64,000 nucleotides of DNA from an uncultured Sphingomonadaceae bacterium (GCA_947495985.1 CANMBD010000005.1:124001-188000), one strand, 5' to 3'. Positions 34,472-44,089 are shown, counted from the first letter of the stretch. Notes: generated from the letters alone by a model not told the origin. Program-made: numbers and translations.

Positions 34472-35299
34472 ATGATAATGGACCCTATGACCGGTTTTAC
34501 CAACTTCCTTTTTGTACCTGCCAATCGGCCCGAACGCTTTGAAAAAGCAGCGAATAGCGGTGCAGATCTGATCTGTATCGACCTGGAGGATTCGGTCCCT
34601 GCAGATCAAAAAGACAGCGCCCGCGAATCTGTCTTGGATGGCCTGAAAACGCTCGATCGGTCAAAAACTGCGGTGCGAATCAATGGGATCAAGACTGCTT
34701 CTGGTCTGGCCGACCTGCTTGCTCTATCGGCCGCCGATCATCTTCCAGCCCTGCTTTTCCTGCCGATGGTAGAAAGTGCTGCCGAGGTTGAAATTGCTCA
34801 TAGTATTTTGGGCGACCGGGTTGATGGTCTGGTGCCGCTGATCGAAACGGTCAAAGGCTTGCGCGCTGGTGATGCGATCGCCGCCAGCGCTGGCGTCACC
34901 GGTATGATGTTTGGTGGCGGAGATTTTTCTGCGGAGCTTGGAACGAAACTGGAATGGGAGCCGCTTCTGGCGGCACGTGGTGCGTTTATCCTCTGCTGCG
35001 CTTCGGCGGCGATCGCGGCGATCGATGTTCCCTATATCGATATGGGCAATGAAGCCGGGCTTGAAGAAGAATCCGCCAAGGCAAAGGCAATGGGCTTTCA
35101 CGCCAAGGCTGCCATTCATCCCAAACAGATTGCTGCTATTGCCAAGGCGATGAAACCGACGGAGGCTGAAGTGGCCGAAGCGATAGACGCAATAAATGCA
35201 TTTGATGCAGCTGGCGGCAAAGCGATTAGCCATAATGGGCGTATGCTGGAGGCTCCGGTTATGCAACGATACCGGCATATCGCGGCAGCAGCCGGATAA
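34472..35299 (+). CDS. CitE-like HpcH/HpaI aldolase (acyl-CoA lyase)
   Basis: 275 residues of the citrate lyase beta-subunit family, which cleaves malyl-, citramalyl- or methylmalyl-CoA. FLFVPANRPERFEKAANSGA, LICIDLEDSVPADQK, the substrate Arg in VRING and the Mg-binding FGGGDFSAELG are all present. The product is acetyl- or propionyl-CoA plus pyruvate or glyoxylate. Start codons at 34472, 34478 and 34487 are possible; no ribosome site is well spaced for any of them, and I show the first. It is first in a five-gene operon with hydratase, acyl-CoA dehydrogenase and two CoA-transferases. Confidence 0.9.
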   Translation: MIMDPMTGFTNFLFVPANRPERFEKAANSGADLICIDLEDSVPADQKDSARESVLDGLKTLDRSKTAVRINGIKTASGLADLLALSAADHLPALLFLPMVESAAEVEIAHSILGDRVDGLVPLIETVKGLRAGDAIAASAGVTGMMFGGGDFSAELGTKLEWEPLLAARGAFILCCASAAIAAIDVPYIDMGNEAGLEEESAKAKAMGFHAKAAIHPKQIAAIAKAMKPTEAEVAEAIDAINAFDAAGGKAISHNGRMLEAPVMQRYRHIAAAAG

Positions 35300-35338
35300 A
35301 GCGAAAGAATAGAATGTTTAATCAACAAGGACAAATAT

Positions 35339-35848
35339 ATGCGTGATGGAGTTATAGAAGTCAGCCCGGGCCGTTTCCGCGAAACATTCGGACGCTACTT
35401 TGAGGATTTTGAAGTCGGCCATATTTACGAGCATCGCCCCGGCCGGACAATCACCGATACCGATAATGTGCACTTCACCTTGCTGACGATGAACACGCAC
35501 CCGGCGCATTTCGACTATGAATTTGCCAAGAAAACCGAATTTGAAAAACCGCTGGTCTGCTCACCGCTTACCGTCGCCTTGATGGTAGGGATGAGCGTTT
35601 CGGATACCAGCCAGAAAGCGGTGGCCAATCTGGGTTGGGACAAGATCCGCCTGACCCATCCGCTATTTCCTGGTGATACACTTTATGCAGAGAGCGAAGT
35701 GCTGGAAAAGCGCGAATCTTCGTCTCGCCCCGAACAGGGCATTGTCACGATCAAGACGATTGGCAAAAACCAAGACGATAAAGTCGTGTGCACGTTTGAA
35801 CGCACCATGCTCATCTGGAAGCGCGGCTTTGGCGGCGCTGACGACTAG
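35339..35848 (+). CDS. MaoC-family hot-dog hydratase (mesaconyl/itaconyl-CoA hydratase-like)
   Basis: 169 residues with a MaoC hydratase pattern: FEDFEVGHIYEHRPGRTITD, NTHPAHFDYEFAKKTE and DTLYAESEVLEKRESSSRPE. This length and motif set are typical of the mesaconyl-CoA/itaconyl-CoA hydratase group, which adds water across a branched C5 dicarboxylyl-CoA double bond. The upstream CitE-like gene would then cleave the hydrated product, and the downstream acyl-CoA dehydrogenase would make the double bond. The order fits methylsuccinate-type degradation. The exact substrate chain length cannot be fixed. Confidence 0.88.
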   Translation: MRDGVIEVSPGRFRETFGRYFEDFEVGHIYEHRPGRTITDTDNVHFTLLTMNTHPAHFDYEFAKKTEFEKPLVCSPLTVALMVGMSVSDTSQKAVANLGWDKIRLTHPLFPGDTLYAESEVLEKRESSSRPEQGIVTIKTIGKNQDDKVVCTFERTMLIWKRGFGGADD

Positions 35849-35897
35849 AAAAAAGGGGGAGGGGACCCCAGTTTTAAGACACTCAGGAGCGACAATA

Positions 35898-37076
35898 ATG
35901 GCAACGGCAATTGATAATGCACAGCATATGATTGATCCGGAAGAAGAACAGGCTTTCATGGACGCGATCCAGAAATGGATCGACCGGTCTGTAAAGCCCG
36001 TGGTCATGGAACATGACCACGAGGATAAATGGCCGGAGCAATTGGTTGGCGAAATGGCCGATATGGGCCTGTTCGGCGCAACCATTGGTGAGGAATATGG
36101 CGGCTTGGGCCTCCCGGCAACCAGCTATGCGAAAATCGTTGCCGAAATCGCTTCGCACTGGATGGCGATTACCGGGATTTTCAATTCCCACCTGATCATG
36201 GCCTGTGCGGTTGAGCGTTTTGGTACGGCAGAGCAGAAAGCCAAATGGCTGCCCAAATTTGCGAGCGGCGAAATTCGCGGCGGGCTGGCCTTGACCGAGC
36301 CCAATGCTGGCACGGACTTGCAGGCGATCCGCACCACGGCGATCCGCGACGGCGATGAATATGTCATCAACGGGACCAAGACCTGGATCTCCAACGGGAT
36401 TAACGGAAGCTGCTTCGCGCTGCTCGTTAAAACCGACCCCAAGGCTGACCCGCGTTATAAGGGTATGAGCCTGATGATCGCACCGAAGGGTGAGGGTTTT
36501 ACGGTTGGCAAGAAATTTAAAAAACTGGGTTACAACAGTATCGACAGCGCGGAACTGGTGTTCGACAATTATCGTATCCCGGCAGAAAATCTGATTGGCG
36601 GTGTTGAAGGGCAAGGCTTCTTTCAGGCCACTGGCGGTCTGGAACTGGGCCGCATCAACGTCGCAGCGCGGGGCGTTGGCTTGGCTGAGGGTTCGCTCCG
36701 GCTGGCGACCGAATATGCGCAGCTGCGCGAGACGATGGGCAAGCCAATATCTGAACATCAGGCGATCCAGCTGAAACTTGGTGAAATGGTGACCCGTGCA
36801 AGAGCGGCGCGCTTGCTGACCCTTGATGCGGCGGAAGCCTATGACCGCGGGGAGCGTTGTGATCTGGAAGCGGGCATGGCGAAATATTTTGCTTCGGAAG
36901 CGGCGGTGCGCAATTCGGAAGAATCCATGCGCGTCCATGGCGGCTATGCTTATTCCAAGGAATATGAAATCGAGCGCTATTATCGCGATTCTTTGCTTAT
37001 GTGTATTGGTGAGGGGACCAACGAGATGCAGCGGATGATTATTTCCAAACAATGGGTGAAAAGGAACCCTGCGTGA
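35898..37076 (+). CDS. Acyl-CoA dehydrogenase
   Basis: 392 residues. EEYGGLGLPATSYAKIVAEI, LTEPNAGTDLQAIRT, TWISNG, and YRDSLLMCIGEGTNEMQRM with the catalytic Glu in the GEGT segment identify an FAD acyl-CoA dehydrogenase. FNSHLIMACAVERFG is typical of the branch near glutaryl- and methylsuccinyl-CoA dehydrogenases. I chose the ATG behind AGGAG and not the longer frame, which runs back over the hydratase. Its stop overlaps the CaiB start. It probably oxidises the dicarboxylyl-CoA made by the CaiB proteins. Confidence 0.93.
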   Translation: MATAIDNAQHMIDPEEEQAFMDAIQKWIDRSVKPVVMEHDHEDKWPEQLVGEMADMGLFGATIGEEYGGLGLPATSYAKIVAEIASHWMAITGIFNSHLIMACAVERFGTAEQKAKWLPKFASGEIRGGLALTEPNAGTDLQAIRTTAIRDGDEYVINGTKTWISNGINGSCFALLVKTDPKADPRYKGMSLMIAPKGEGFTVGKKFKKLGYNSIDSAELVFDNYRIPAENLIGGVEGQGFFQATGGLELGRINVAARGVGLAEGSLRLATEYAQLRETMGKPISEHQAIQLKLGEMVTRARAARLLTLDAAEAYDRGERCDLEAGMAKYFASEAAVRNSEESMRVHGGYAYSKEYEIERYYRDSLLMCIGEGTNEMQRMIISKQWVKRNPA

Positions 37077-38269
37077 GTGAGCCGAAGCAACCACTGAAAG
37101 GCTTCCGTGTCTTGTCCGCCGAGCAATATGGGGCGGGCCCATATGGCACGATGTTCCTGGCTCAAATGGGTGCGGATGTTATCAAAATCGAACCGCCAAA
37201 AGGCGGTGACACGGCGCGCCATGTCGGGCCGCATTGGCTCCGTGAACAGGAAAGTCTCTATTTTCAGAGCTTCAACCTGAACAAGCGCTCGCTGACCCTC
37301 GATCTGCGCACCGAAGAAGGGCAGCAGGTGCTTCATACACTCGCCAAAGACGCGCATGTCGTGGCGAATAATCTGCGCGGAGATGTGCCGGACAAGGTCG
37401 GGCTGAACTATGACGCGTTGAAAGGGGTCAATCCGGCCATCGTCTGTGCCCATATCTCGGCTTATGGACGGGGCAATGAGCGGTCGAAATGGCCAGGCTA
37501 TGACTATCTGATGCAGGCCGAGGCTGGTTTTTGTGCGCTGACCGGTGATCCTGACGGGCCACCCGTGCGCTTTGGCCTGTCTATGGTCGATTTCATGACC
37601 GGGACTATGGCAGCCGTTGGTTTGCTTGCGGCCTTACTGGATGCGCAGCGTTCCGGCGAAGGCTGCGATGTCGATGTCGACCTCTTGTCTGCTGCTGTCC
37701 ACCAGACCAGCTATCCGGCGCTCTGGTACATGAACGAAGATGATGTCACGGGCCGTGCGCCTTTTGGTGCGCATCCGTCCGCCACGCCCAGTCAGATGTT
37801 CAAGGCCGCCGATGGCTGGATGTTTGTCATGGCACAGCTGCCAAAATTCTGGACCATATTATGTGAGCGTATTGGTCATGAGGAACTAATGACAGATCCG
37901 CGCTTTGATACGCCAGCCAATCGTCTGACCAATCGGGAAGCCCTGTCGGACGTTTTGAGCGAGATATTCGCTCCGCAACCGGTCGCACACTGGCTCGACC
38001 TGCTTCAGGGTCTGATGCCGGTTGCGCCCGTCTATGACCTCGATCAGGCACTGGACAGCCCATGGCTGCAAACCATTGGTATGCGAGACACGGTCAGTCA
38101 TCCGGATCGCGCGGACATGAATGTGCTGTCCAGCCCGATCAAGCTGAATGGCGAGCGATTACCGAACCGGGCAGGGCCTTTGCTTGGGGCGGATAGTGAT
38201 GCCGTGTTGGCCGAGGCGGGCTATGATGCTGATGCGATTGCTGATCTGCGCGCAAAGGGGATAGTCTGA
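37073..38269 (+). CDS. CaiB/BaiF family III CoA-transferase
   Basis: 398 residues. LKGFRVLSAEQYGAGPYGTM, LNLNKRSLTLDLRTEEG-type segment and the Asp-containing SMVDFMTGTMAAVGLLAALL are characteristic; this Asp is the catalytic residue. The start is a GTG overlapping the acyl-CoA dehydrogenase stop (GTGA), with AAAGGA eight bases upstream; an upstream ATG would lie inside the previous gene. It probably transfers CoA onto a branched dicarboxylate. A second, differing CoA-transferase follows it eight bases later. Confidence 0.9.
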   Translation: MSEPKQPLKGFRVLSAEQYGAGPYGTMFLAQMGADVIKIEPPKGGDTARHVGPHWLREQESLYFQSFNLNKRSLTLDLRTEEGQQVLHTLAKDAHVVANNLRGDVPDKVGLNYDALKGVNPAIVCAHISAYGRGNERSKWPGYDYLMQAEAGFCALTGDPDGPPVRFGLSMVDFMTGTMAAVGLLAALLDAQRSGEGCDVDVDLLSAAVHQTSYPALWYMNEDDVTGRAPFGAHPSATPSQMFKAADGWMFVMAQLPKFWTILCERIGHEELMTDPRFDTPANRLTNREALSDVLSEIFAPQPVAHWLDLLQGLMPVAPVYDLDQALDSPWLQTIGMRDTVSHPDRADMNVLSSPIKLNGERLPNRAGPLLGADSDAVLAEAGYDADAIADLRAKGIV

Positions 38270-38276
38270 TACGCTT

Positions 38277-39365
38277 ATGGCCAAGCTAACCGGCATCAAG
38301 GTCGTTGACCTCTCGCTTTTTCTGCCGGGCCCGATGCTCAGCATGATGATGGCCGACCATGGCGCAGAGGTGATCAAGGTCGAACCCCCGACCGGTGACC
38401 CGGCCCGCGCGATGGAGCCGATGGAGGCGGGCCAGTCGGTCTGGTTCCGCAATCTCAATCGCGGCAAACAGGCGCTGGCGCTTGATCTGAAATCCGACGA
38501 AGGGCGGGCGCAGCTTTGGGAACTACTGACCGATGCCGACGTGATGATCGAAGGTTTTCGGCCCGGTGTGATGAAACGGCTTGGTTTTGACTATGACACT
38601 GTGTCAGAGCGTTTCCCGCGCATCGTCTATTGTTCGATCTCCGCCTTTGGGCAGGACGGCGAAATGGCGCATCATCCAGCGCATGATCTGGCGGTGCAGG
38701 CCTTGTCCGGTTTTCTGTCTGTCAACGATGGTGCAGATGGCACACCAGTGGTTCCTGGCGTGCCCTCGGCGGACATGGCCGCGGGTCTCAACGGATTATC
38801 GGCGGTACTGATGGCGCTGATCGGGCGCGATAAGTCGGGCGAGGGCGACTATATCGACATCGCGATGTTTGACTCCATGCTGCCCTGGAGCGCCCATATT
38901 GCCGGATCGGCCATAGCTGGCGGAACTTCTCCGCGATCCCAATCGCAACGGTCATTGGGCGGCGCGGCTTTTTACAATGTCTATAAAACCGCAGATGACA
39001 AACATGTCGTGCTGGGCGCACGCGAGGTGAAATTTGCACGTAATCTTTTGACTGCGCTTGACCGGCTGGACCTGCTGCCGCTTGCCGAAGCGGAGCCGGG
39101 TGACGGGCAAGCACCATTGGTCACGTTCCTGAGGGAGGTTTTCGCGACCAAAACGCGCGATCAATGGGTTGAGTGGTTTGCTGACAAGGACGTCGCATTC
39201 TCCCCCGTTCTCGATTTTCGGGAAGCGCTTGATCAGGATTTTCTGCGCGAACGCGGCCTGCTGATCGAGGCGCATGGCAGCCATCAAATCGGCGCGTCTT
39301 TTCGCTTTGCTTCGGAAACTGATTGGCAAGCGAAAGACGCGCCGACCTTGGATGAACCGCAATGA
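38277..39365 (+). CDS. CaiB/BaiF family III CoA-transferase
   Basis: 362 residues, shorter than its neighbour. LTGIKVVDLSLFLPGPMLSM, LALDLKSDEGRAQLWELLTD and PSADMAAGLNGLSAVLMALI, with the family Asp, are present. It lies seven bases after the first CoA-transferase gene, so the two are co-expressed; they may form a heterodimer as in some 2-methylfumaryl or benzylsuccinate CoA-transferases, or act on different acids. Its 3' end is eight bases from a convergent regulator gene. Confidence 0.9.
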   Translation: MAKLTGIKVVDLSLFLPGPMLSMMMADHGAEVIKVEPPTGDPARAMEPMEAGQSVWFRNLNRGKQALALDLKSDEGRAQLWELLTDADVMIEGFRPGVMKRLGFDYDTVSERFPRIVYCSISAFGQDGEMAHHPAHDLAVQALSGFLSVNDGADGTPVVPGVPSADMAAGLNGLSAVLMALIGRDKSGEGDYIDIAMFDSMLPWSAHIAGSAIAGGTSPRSQSQRSLGGAAFYNVYKTADDKHVVLGAREVKFARNLLTALDRLDLLPLAEAEPGDGQAPLVTFLREVFATKTRDQWVEWFADKDVAFSPVLDFREALDQDFLRERGLLIEAHGSHQIGASFRFASETDWQAKDAPTLDEPQ

Positions 39366-39373
39366 CGTCGGCC

Positions 39374-40153
39374 CTAGTCCACCTCGATATGCATCGAATA
39401 GGCAAAGCGTTCGCCGGGATGATAGCTGGCCGAAATTTCGAACATCCGGTCGCTTTCGTCAAAATAGCAGCGCAGGATGCGCAGCACCGGATCACCCTTT
39501 TCCAGGCCAAGCTCCGAGAGAATGTCTTTGGTGCCCTTAATCGCTTGGATATCCTGTGTCACCCGGGCGACACTGACTTCACCGAGCGTTTCAATCTGCC
39601 CAAACAAGGTTGTAGCGTTGACGTCGATCTGCGCGACAGCGTCGGCCAATTCGGGATGAACCCAGGCCTCGGTCACCGCAATGGGACGTTTTCTGCCGGG
39701 CTTCATCCGCTTGCCGCGAAAGGTGAACCAGTCGCCATCAGCCTTGGCGCCAATCTGTTCCACAACATCTTTGGGAATGGCACCGGCTTTTTTCTTTTCA
39801 AAGGCAATGGTGGTGTCACGCGCATATTGCAAAATCTCGCCAACATTACTCAGCGGTTGGTGCAGTGCACCGGCGCGGGCCGTCGCCGGCTGTACCACCG
39901 TTCCGGAGCCCCGCTTGCGCGTAATCAGGCCTTCTGCGGTCAGCTTGCGCAAGGCCTCTCGCACGGTAAAACGGCTGACATCATATTTTTTGCACAATAC
40001 GGATTCGGTCGGAAAATCACCGGGATCGGGATAGTCACCGCGCAACACCGCTTCACGCAGTTCGTCGGCCAATTCCAGATAGCGCGGCTTCTTCTTGGAC
40101 GCACTTTTGGGTTTAACGGGCGCTTTGGCAGCCAATTTTTCTCTCCCGGACAT
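39374..40153 (-). CDS. HutC-type GntR transcriptional regulator
   Basis: 259 residues. A winged helix-turn-helix domain (YLELADELREAVLRGDYPDP, PTESVLCKKYDVSRFTVREA, LTAEGLITRKRGSGTVV) is followed by a UTRA ligand-binding domain (PIAVTEAWVHPELADAVAQI, PVLRILRCYFDESDRMFEIS), which places it in the HutC subfamily. An unusual basic stretch (KAPVKPKSASKKKPR) precedes the HTH. HutC operators have the form TTGT-N4-ACAA, which the shared palindrome fits, so this protein is a candidate regulator of the whole regulon. Its own 26-base intergenic region has a different inverted repeat, so it may instead control only the divergent operon. Confidence 0.9.
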   Translation of the reverse strand: MSGREKLAAKAPVKPKSASKKKPRYLELADELREAVLRGDYPDPGDFPTESVLCKKYDVSRFTVREALRKLTAEGLITRKRGSGTVVQPATARAGALHQPLSNVGEILQYARDTTIAFEKKKAGAIPKDVVEQIGAKADGDWFTFRGKRMKPGRKRPIAVTEAWVHPELADAVAQIDVNATTLFGQIETLGEVSVARVTQDIQAIKGTKDILSELGLEKGDPVLRILRCYFDESDRMFEISASYHPGERFAYSMHIEVD

Positions 40154-40157
40154 AGGG

Positions 40158-40171
40158 CCGTCTTAGGACGG
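40158..40171. promoter_or_regulatory. Inverted repeat between GntR gene and divergent operon
   Basis: CCGTC-TTAG-GACGG is a perfect 5-base inverted repeat in the 26-base gap between the GntR start and the MmgE/PrpD start. It may be the local operator for either direction. It is not the shared palindrome. Confidence 0.4.
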
Positions 40172-40179
40172 GCGCTGCT

Positions 40180-41427
40180 ATGACGCAAGAGAGCCTGACC
40201 GAGAAATTAGCCGCTCATCTGATGCGGCCTGTGGACGACGCGACACGGCAACGGGCGCGGCTGCATTTGCTCGACTGGCTGGGCTGTGTGGCCGGTGCGC
40301 TCACCAGCGACGTGGGCAGTTTACCAAGAAAGATTTCGGGAGTGCCGGGCTATCATGGATCTTGGTTAGGTAATGTTCTTGAGATGGATGACATTCACCG
40401 GTCATCCATTTTACATCCTGGCCCCGTGGTCTGGGGAAATATATTTGGTCAATTGGCTGCCGATTTTGACGAAATGTTGGAAGCTGCCATTAGAGGCTAT
40501 GAAGCCGTGATCGCTATTGGTTCGACTTTTGACGACCGTCATTATTCGTACTGGCACAATACCTCAACGGCTGGAATATTTGGCGCTGCAGTATCGGCGT
40601 CCTTCTCCTTTGAACAAAAGCCATCCTTGGAAAATGTGGTCGATGCCATGGGGCTGGCTGGATCAGTGTCAGGCGGATTTTGGCAGATGCGTCATGAGGA
40701 CACAATTGCGAAGCAGTGGCATATTTCCCATGCTGCAGAAACCGGTTGGCATGCTGCCGAGGCTTCCCTGGAGGGCGCTACTGGCCCCCGCTTCATCCTC
40801 GAAGGCCCACAGGGCCTTTATGCCGCCACCTGCGAAAACCCCAAACCGATGACCTTCCCGGATCAGTGGCGTATCCATGAAGTTAGCTTTAAACCATGGG
40901 GCGCTTGCCGTCATGCTCATCCGGCGATTGATGCGGCATTGGAACTCAAGGCAAAGCTGGGATCGCTTGATGGCGATATCCATGTTGAAACCTATGCAGA
41001 CGCCATCAGTTTTTGTGATCGCCCGGATCCGCAAACAGTGATCGACGCGAAATTTTCGCTTCAGCATGCAGTGGCAGTGGTGGCCGAGCGTGGTGTGCCG
41101 CAACTGGCGGATTTTGAACCTGATGCCATCGCAGCTCTGGCCGATGCCCGTGGCCGTGTCACGGTTTCTGAAGCCAGCGATGTAACCGCCCGCTATCCCG
41201 AACATTATGGTGCACGGGTTACATGTGGCGGAGAAAGTGTCGAACTAGTTGATACGCTTGGTGATCCAGAACGGCCTTTGACCAAAGAAGGTATTATAGA
41301 CAAAGCACGAGCGTTGATCGCATGGGGCGGGCTGCAGTCAAAAGAAGCTGATCGTGCTGTTGACCTTGCCCTGAACGGAGATGATGCTGCATCGATCCAT
41401 CAAATGCTATCAGAGTGGCTGTCATGA
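40180..41427 (+). CDS. MmgE/PrpD family protein, copy 1
   Basis: 415 residues, slightly shorter than the usual 440-460. RLHLLDWLGCVAGAL and DDIHRSSILHPGPVVWGNIF (the DDxH and HPG motifs) and FKPWGACRHAHPAIDAAL place it in the MmgE/PrpD family: 2-methylcitrate dehydratase, cis-aconitate decarboxylase and iminodisuccinate epimerase relatives. Compared with typical members, the segment after CVAGAL is short. The next gene is a tandem family member. It leads a ten-gene operon. Dehydration or isomerisation of a tricarboxylate or dicarboxylate is likely; the substrate cannot be named. Confidence 0.85.
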   Translation: MTQESLTEKLAAHLMRPVDDATRQRARLHLLDWLGCVAGALTSDVGSLPRKISGVPGYHGSWLGNVLEMDDIHRSSILHPGPVVWGNIFGQLAADFDEMLEAAIRGYEAVIAIGSTFDDRHYSYWHNTSTAGIFGAAVSASFSFEQKPSLENVVDAMGLAGSVSGGFWQMRHEDTIAKQWHISHAAETGWHAAEASLEGATGPRFILEGPQGLYAATCENPKPMTFPDQWRIHEVSFKPWGACRHAHPAIDAALELKAKLGSLDGDIHVETYADAISFCDRPDPQTVIDAKFSLQHAVAVVAERGVPQLADFEPDAIAALADARGRVTVSEASDVTARYPEHYGARVTCGGESVELVDTLGDPERPLTKEGIIDKARALIAWGGLQSKEADRAVDLALNGDDAASIHQMLSEWLS

Positions 41428-42731
41428 GCGCGACCCGGCAAATTCTTGATTTCGCTACTGCCGAACACGCCCTGCCCGAGAGCCCGAGAGCGGCTGCACT
41501 CCGGTTGCTCGGCGACACATTGGCTGGCGGCGCGGCTGGCGCATCGTCCGGGGAAGCGCAAGCCATGCTGGCCGCTGTGCGCGCTTGGGGCGTCGGGGAT
41601 GAAGCCCGCTTGCTTGGTCTCACAGATCGGCTGCCCGCACCGTCGGCGGCCTGGTTTAACGGCTTTGCCATCCACTGCCTGGAATGGGACGCCGTTCATG
41701 AACCCGCCGTTGTGCATGCCATGTCCGTTGTTACAGCAGCTTTGCTGGCCAGTGCGGATCGGATGGGTGGATGCAATCAAGAACAATTCTTAACCGCCCT
41801 GGCCGTCGGTGTGGATATCGCCGGCGGCATCGGTGTCGCCGCGACTGGTGCCATGCAGTTTTTCCGCCCAGCGACAGCTGGCATCATCGGTGCGGCTTTG
41901 GCCGTGGCAAGACTGGAAGGCATGCCAGTTGAAAGATTTGCCGACGTCTTGGGCTTAGCCTATTCTCAAGCCGCAGGCACCATGCAGGCCCATGTCGAGG
42001 CGTCTATTGCACTGCCCTTGCAGATCGCCAACGCATCCCGCGCGGCAATCGTCGCCGCTGATCTGGCAAGGGCAGGCATGGATGGTCCGCATGATGCGCT
42101 TGAGGGGCCGTTTGGCTATTTCAAGCTTTTCGAACCGGGTGATCTGACGCGCTATACCGATGACATCGGAAAGCGCTGGCTGATTGAGGAAGTCAGTATA
42201 AAACCCTTCCCATCTGGTCGGGCCAGTCATGGAATATTGGGCGCGATTGACGACATGATCCGCGACGGATCACTGGACCCGACGATGGTAGATTCGGTTG
42301 ATGTGGCTGCACCGCCATTGATCCACCGATTGGTCGGGCGCGCTTATAAATCTGACATGACGCCCGGCTATGCGCGGCTCTGTCTGCCCTTTCTGCTACC
42401 GTTAATGTTGCGTGACAGGATTATTGATCCGCGCTGCTTCCATGCGCAGGAATTTGCCAATCCCGACCTGATGGAGCTAGGCAGCAAGGTTGTTGTCCGT
42501 ATCGACGACAATCCTGATCACAATGCCCTGGCACCGCAAAAACTGAGCATCACGCTCTCGGACGGTGGCAGTATCCAGCGGACCATCACGGATAACCTTG
42601 GCAGCCCGACGGCACCAATGTCGGATGCGCAGAACCAGTCCAAACAGAGTCTCGCCCATACGCTTGCAAGTGATGATTGCGACCCCAGAATATTTGATGA
42701 CCCTTTAGCCTATGCCACGGAGCCCCGATGA
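41424..42731 (+). CDS. MmgE/PrpD family protein, copy 2
   Basis: 435 residues with LRLLGDTLAGGAAGASSGEA, WFNGFAIHCLEWDAVHEPAVV and SIKPFPSGRASHGILGAIDD. The EWDAVHEPAVVH segment matches the family's catalytic-pocket motif. It is a distant paralogue of the preceding gene and overlaps it by four bases, and its own stop overlaps the PaaK-like gene. Two adjacent, divergent members suggest two consecutive dehydration steps or a hetero-oligomer; in aconitase-like proteins such pairs are uncommon. Confidence 0.85.
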   Translation: MSATRQILDFATAEHALPESPRAAALRLLGDTLAGGAAGASSGEAQAMLAAVRAWGVGDEARLLGLTDRLPAPSAAWFNGFAIHCLEWDAVHEPAVVHAMSVVTAALLASADRMGGCNQEQFLTALAVGVDIAGGIGVAATGAMQFFRPATAGIIGAALAVARLEGMPVERFADVLGLAYSQAAGTMQAHVEASIALPLQIANASRAAIVAADLARAGMDGPHDALEGPFGYFKLFEPGDLTRYTDDIGKRWLIEEVSIKPFPSGRASHGILGAIDDMIRDGSLDPTMVDSVDVAAPPLIHRLVGRAYKSDMTPGYARLCLPFLLPLMLRDRIIDPRCFHAQEFANPDLMELGSKVVVRIDDNPDHNALAPQKLSITLSDGGSIQRTITDNLGSPTAPMSDAQNQSKQSLAHTLASDDCDPRIFDDPLAYATEPR

Positions 42732-44089
42732 CTTTTCCGACTTATTTTGAAGCTTTTGATGCCAAGCAGATGCTCGCCGACTATCCCGTCGGTGACGCTT
42801 TCACCGCGCGCTATACCGGCATGTCCCGTGACGAGCTTTTTGCCATTCAAAACAAGCAGTTTCTGAAGCTGATGCAGCGCGGGTGGGAGATACCCTTTTA
42901 TAAGCGCTTGTGGGGTAATCATGGTATAGAATCCGGCGATATCGGTGGGCTGGAAGATATCACCAAACTTCCGGTTTATGACAAGAGCGACTTGATGGCT
43001 TCGGTGAACGACCATCCGCCTTACGGTGATTTTGACGGGCGCGCAGACATGCCTGTGGTGTTCCACACTACATCCGGAACAACGGGTCGTCCGCAACCGC
43101 TGATGTTTGGGCCCAAGGGACGGGAAATTACCAATTTGCTGGTCGGGCGGATGTATCGCTGGATGGGTCTGGGGCGCGATGATGTGGTGCAGTCGGTCTA
43201 TGGGCACGGCATGATCAATGGCGGGCACTATATTCGCGAGGCGGTGACCCATTTTACCAACGCCCTGTTCCTTAGCGCCGGCACCGGCATAGAAACCCGG
43301 TCGATCAATCAGGTCAACCTGATGGCGGATTTCAATGTCAGCTGCATGGTCGGCTTTGTCGATTACATCCGCAAGCTGGCCGATGTCGCTGCTGCAGAGG
43401 AACTGTTCGACCGGATCAATCTGAAGATGATCATCGGTCATCTGGGAACGGAAGATCGCGCCTCGACAGAGGCAGCCTGGCAAGGGGCCAAGGCATATGA
43501 CTGGTACGGTGTCGGTGATACCGGCAGCATTGCGGGCGAAGGCCCCGAGCGTGACGGCATGTATGTGTGGGAAGACGCGCAATATCTCGAATTGCTTGAT
43601 GTCGATACCGGTGCGCCAGTGGCAGCCGGAGAGACCGGCGACATGGTCGTGACCTGCCTGTTCAAGGACGATATTGCGCCCTGTATTCGGTTCAATACCC
43701 ATGATATTACCGAGGAACGTACCGACAGTAATGCCACCGGCATGGTGTTCAAGCGGATTACCGGGTTCAAGGGCCGCAGCGACAATATGGTCAAGCTACG
43801 CGGGATCAACATATTCCCGCATGCCATTGGAGCCATTATCGAAGGGCGTAGCGACCTGACCGGTGAATATGTCTGCCGCGTCACGCGGGACAATACCGGG
43901 CGGGACGAGATGCATGTCACGCTTGAAAGCAAAGGCAGCAGTAGCCAGGCGGAGTTGGTGGACCTGCTTCGTAAAGGCATTGGTATTGAGGTCGGCGTGG
44001 CATTGGTCGATGCCGGAGGAACTGCAAAAGATACGCAGATTGACACGCGTCAAAAGCCGATTCGCCTGATTGATGAGCGGGGTTTATGA
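42728..44089 (+). CDS. Phenylacetate-CoA ligase-like AMP-binding enzyme
   Basis: 453 residues of the PaaK branch of the adenylate-forming family. The P-loop-like motif reads TTSGTTGRPQPLMFG, followed by YGHGMINGG, a YGVGDTGSIAGE segment and LRGINIFPHAIGAIIEGRSD near the C-terminal domain. These enzymes make CoA thioesters of aromatic acids such as phenylacetate. Members without the ring context occur, so the acid is unknown. It overlaps both neighbours by four bases. Its ligase activity would need ATP, unlike the CaiB transferases elsewhere here, so a different acid may be activated. Confidence 0.88.
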   Translation: MTFPTYFEAFDAKQMLADYPVGDAFTARYTGMSRDELFAIQNKQFLKLMQRGWEIPFYKRLWGNHGIESGDIGGLEDITKLPVYDKSDLMASVNDHPPYGDFDGRADMPVVFHTTSGTTGRPQPLMFGPKGREITNLLVGRMYRWMGLGRDDVVQSVYGHGMINGGHYIREAVTHFTNALFLSAGTGIETRSINQVNLMADFNVSCMVGFVDYIRKLADVAAAEELFDRINLKMIIGHLGTEDRASTEAAWQGAKAYDWYGVGDTGSIAGEGPERDGMYVWEDAQYLELLDVDTGAPVAAGETGDMVVTCLFKDDIAPCIRFNTHDITEERTDSNATGMVFKRITGFKGRSDNMVKLRGINIFPHAIGAIIEGRSDLTGEYVCRVTRDNTGRDEMHVTLESKGSSSQAELVDLLRKGIGIEVGVALVDAGGTAKDTQIDTRQKPIRLIDERGL

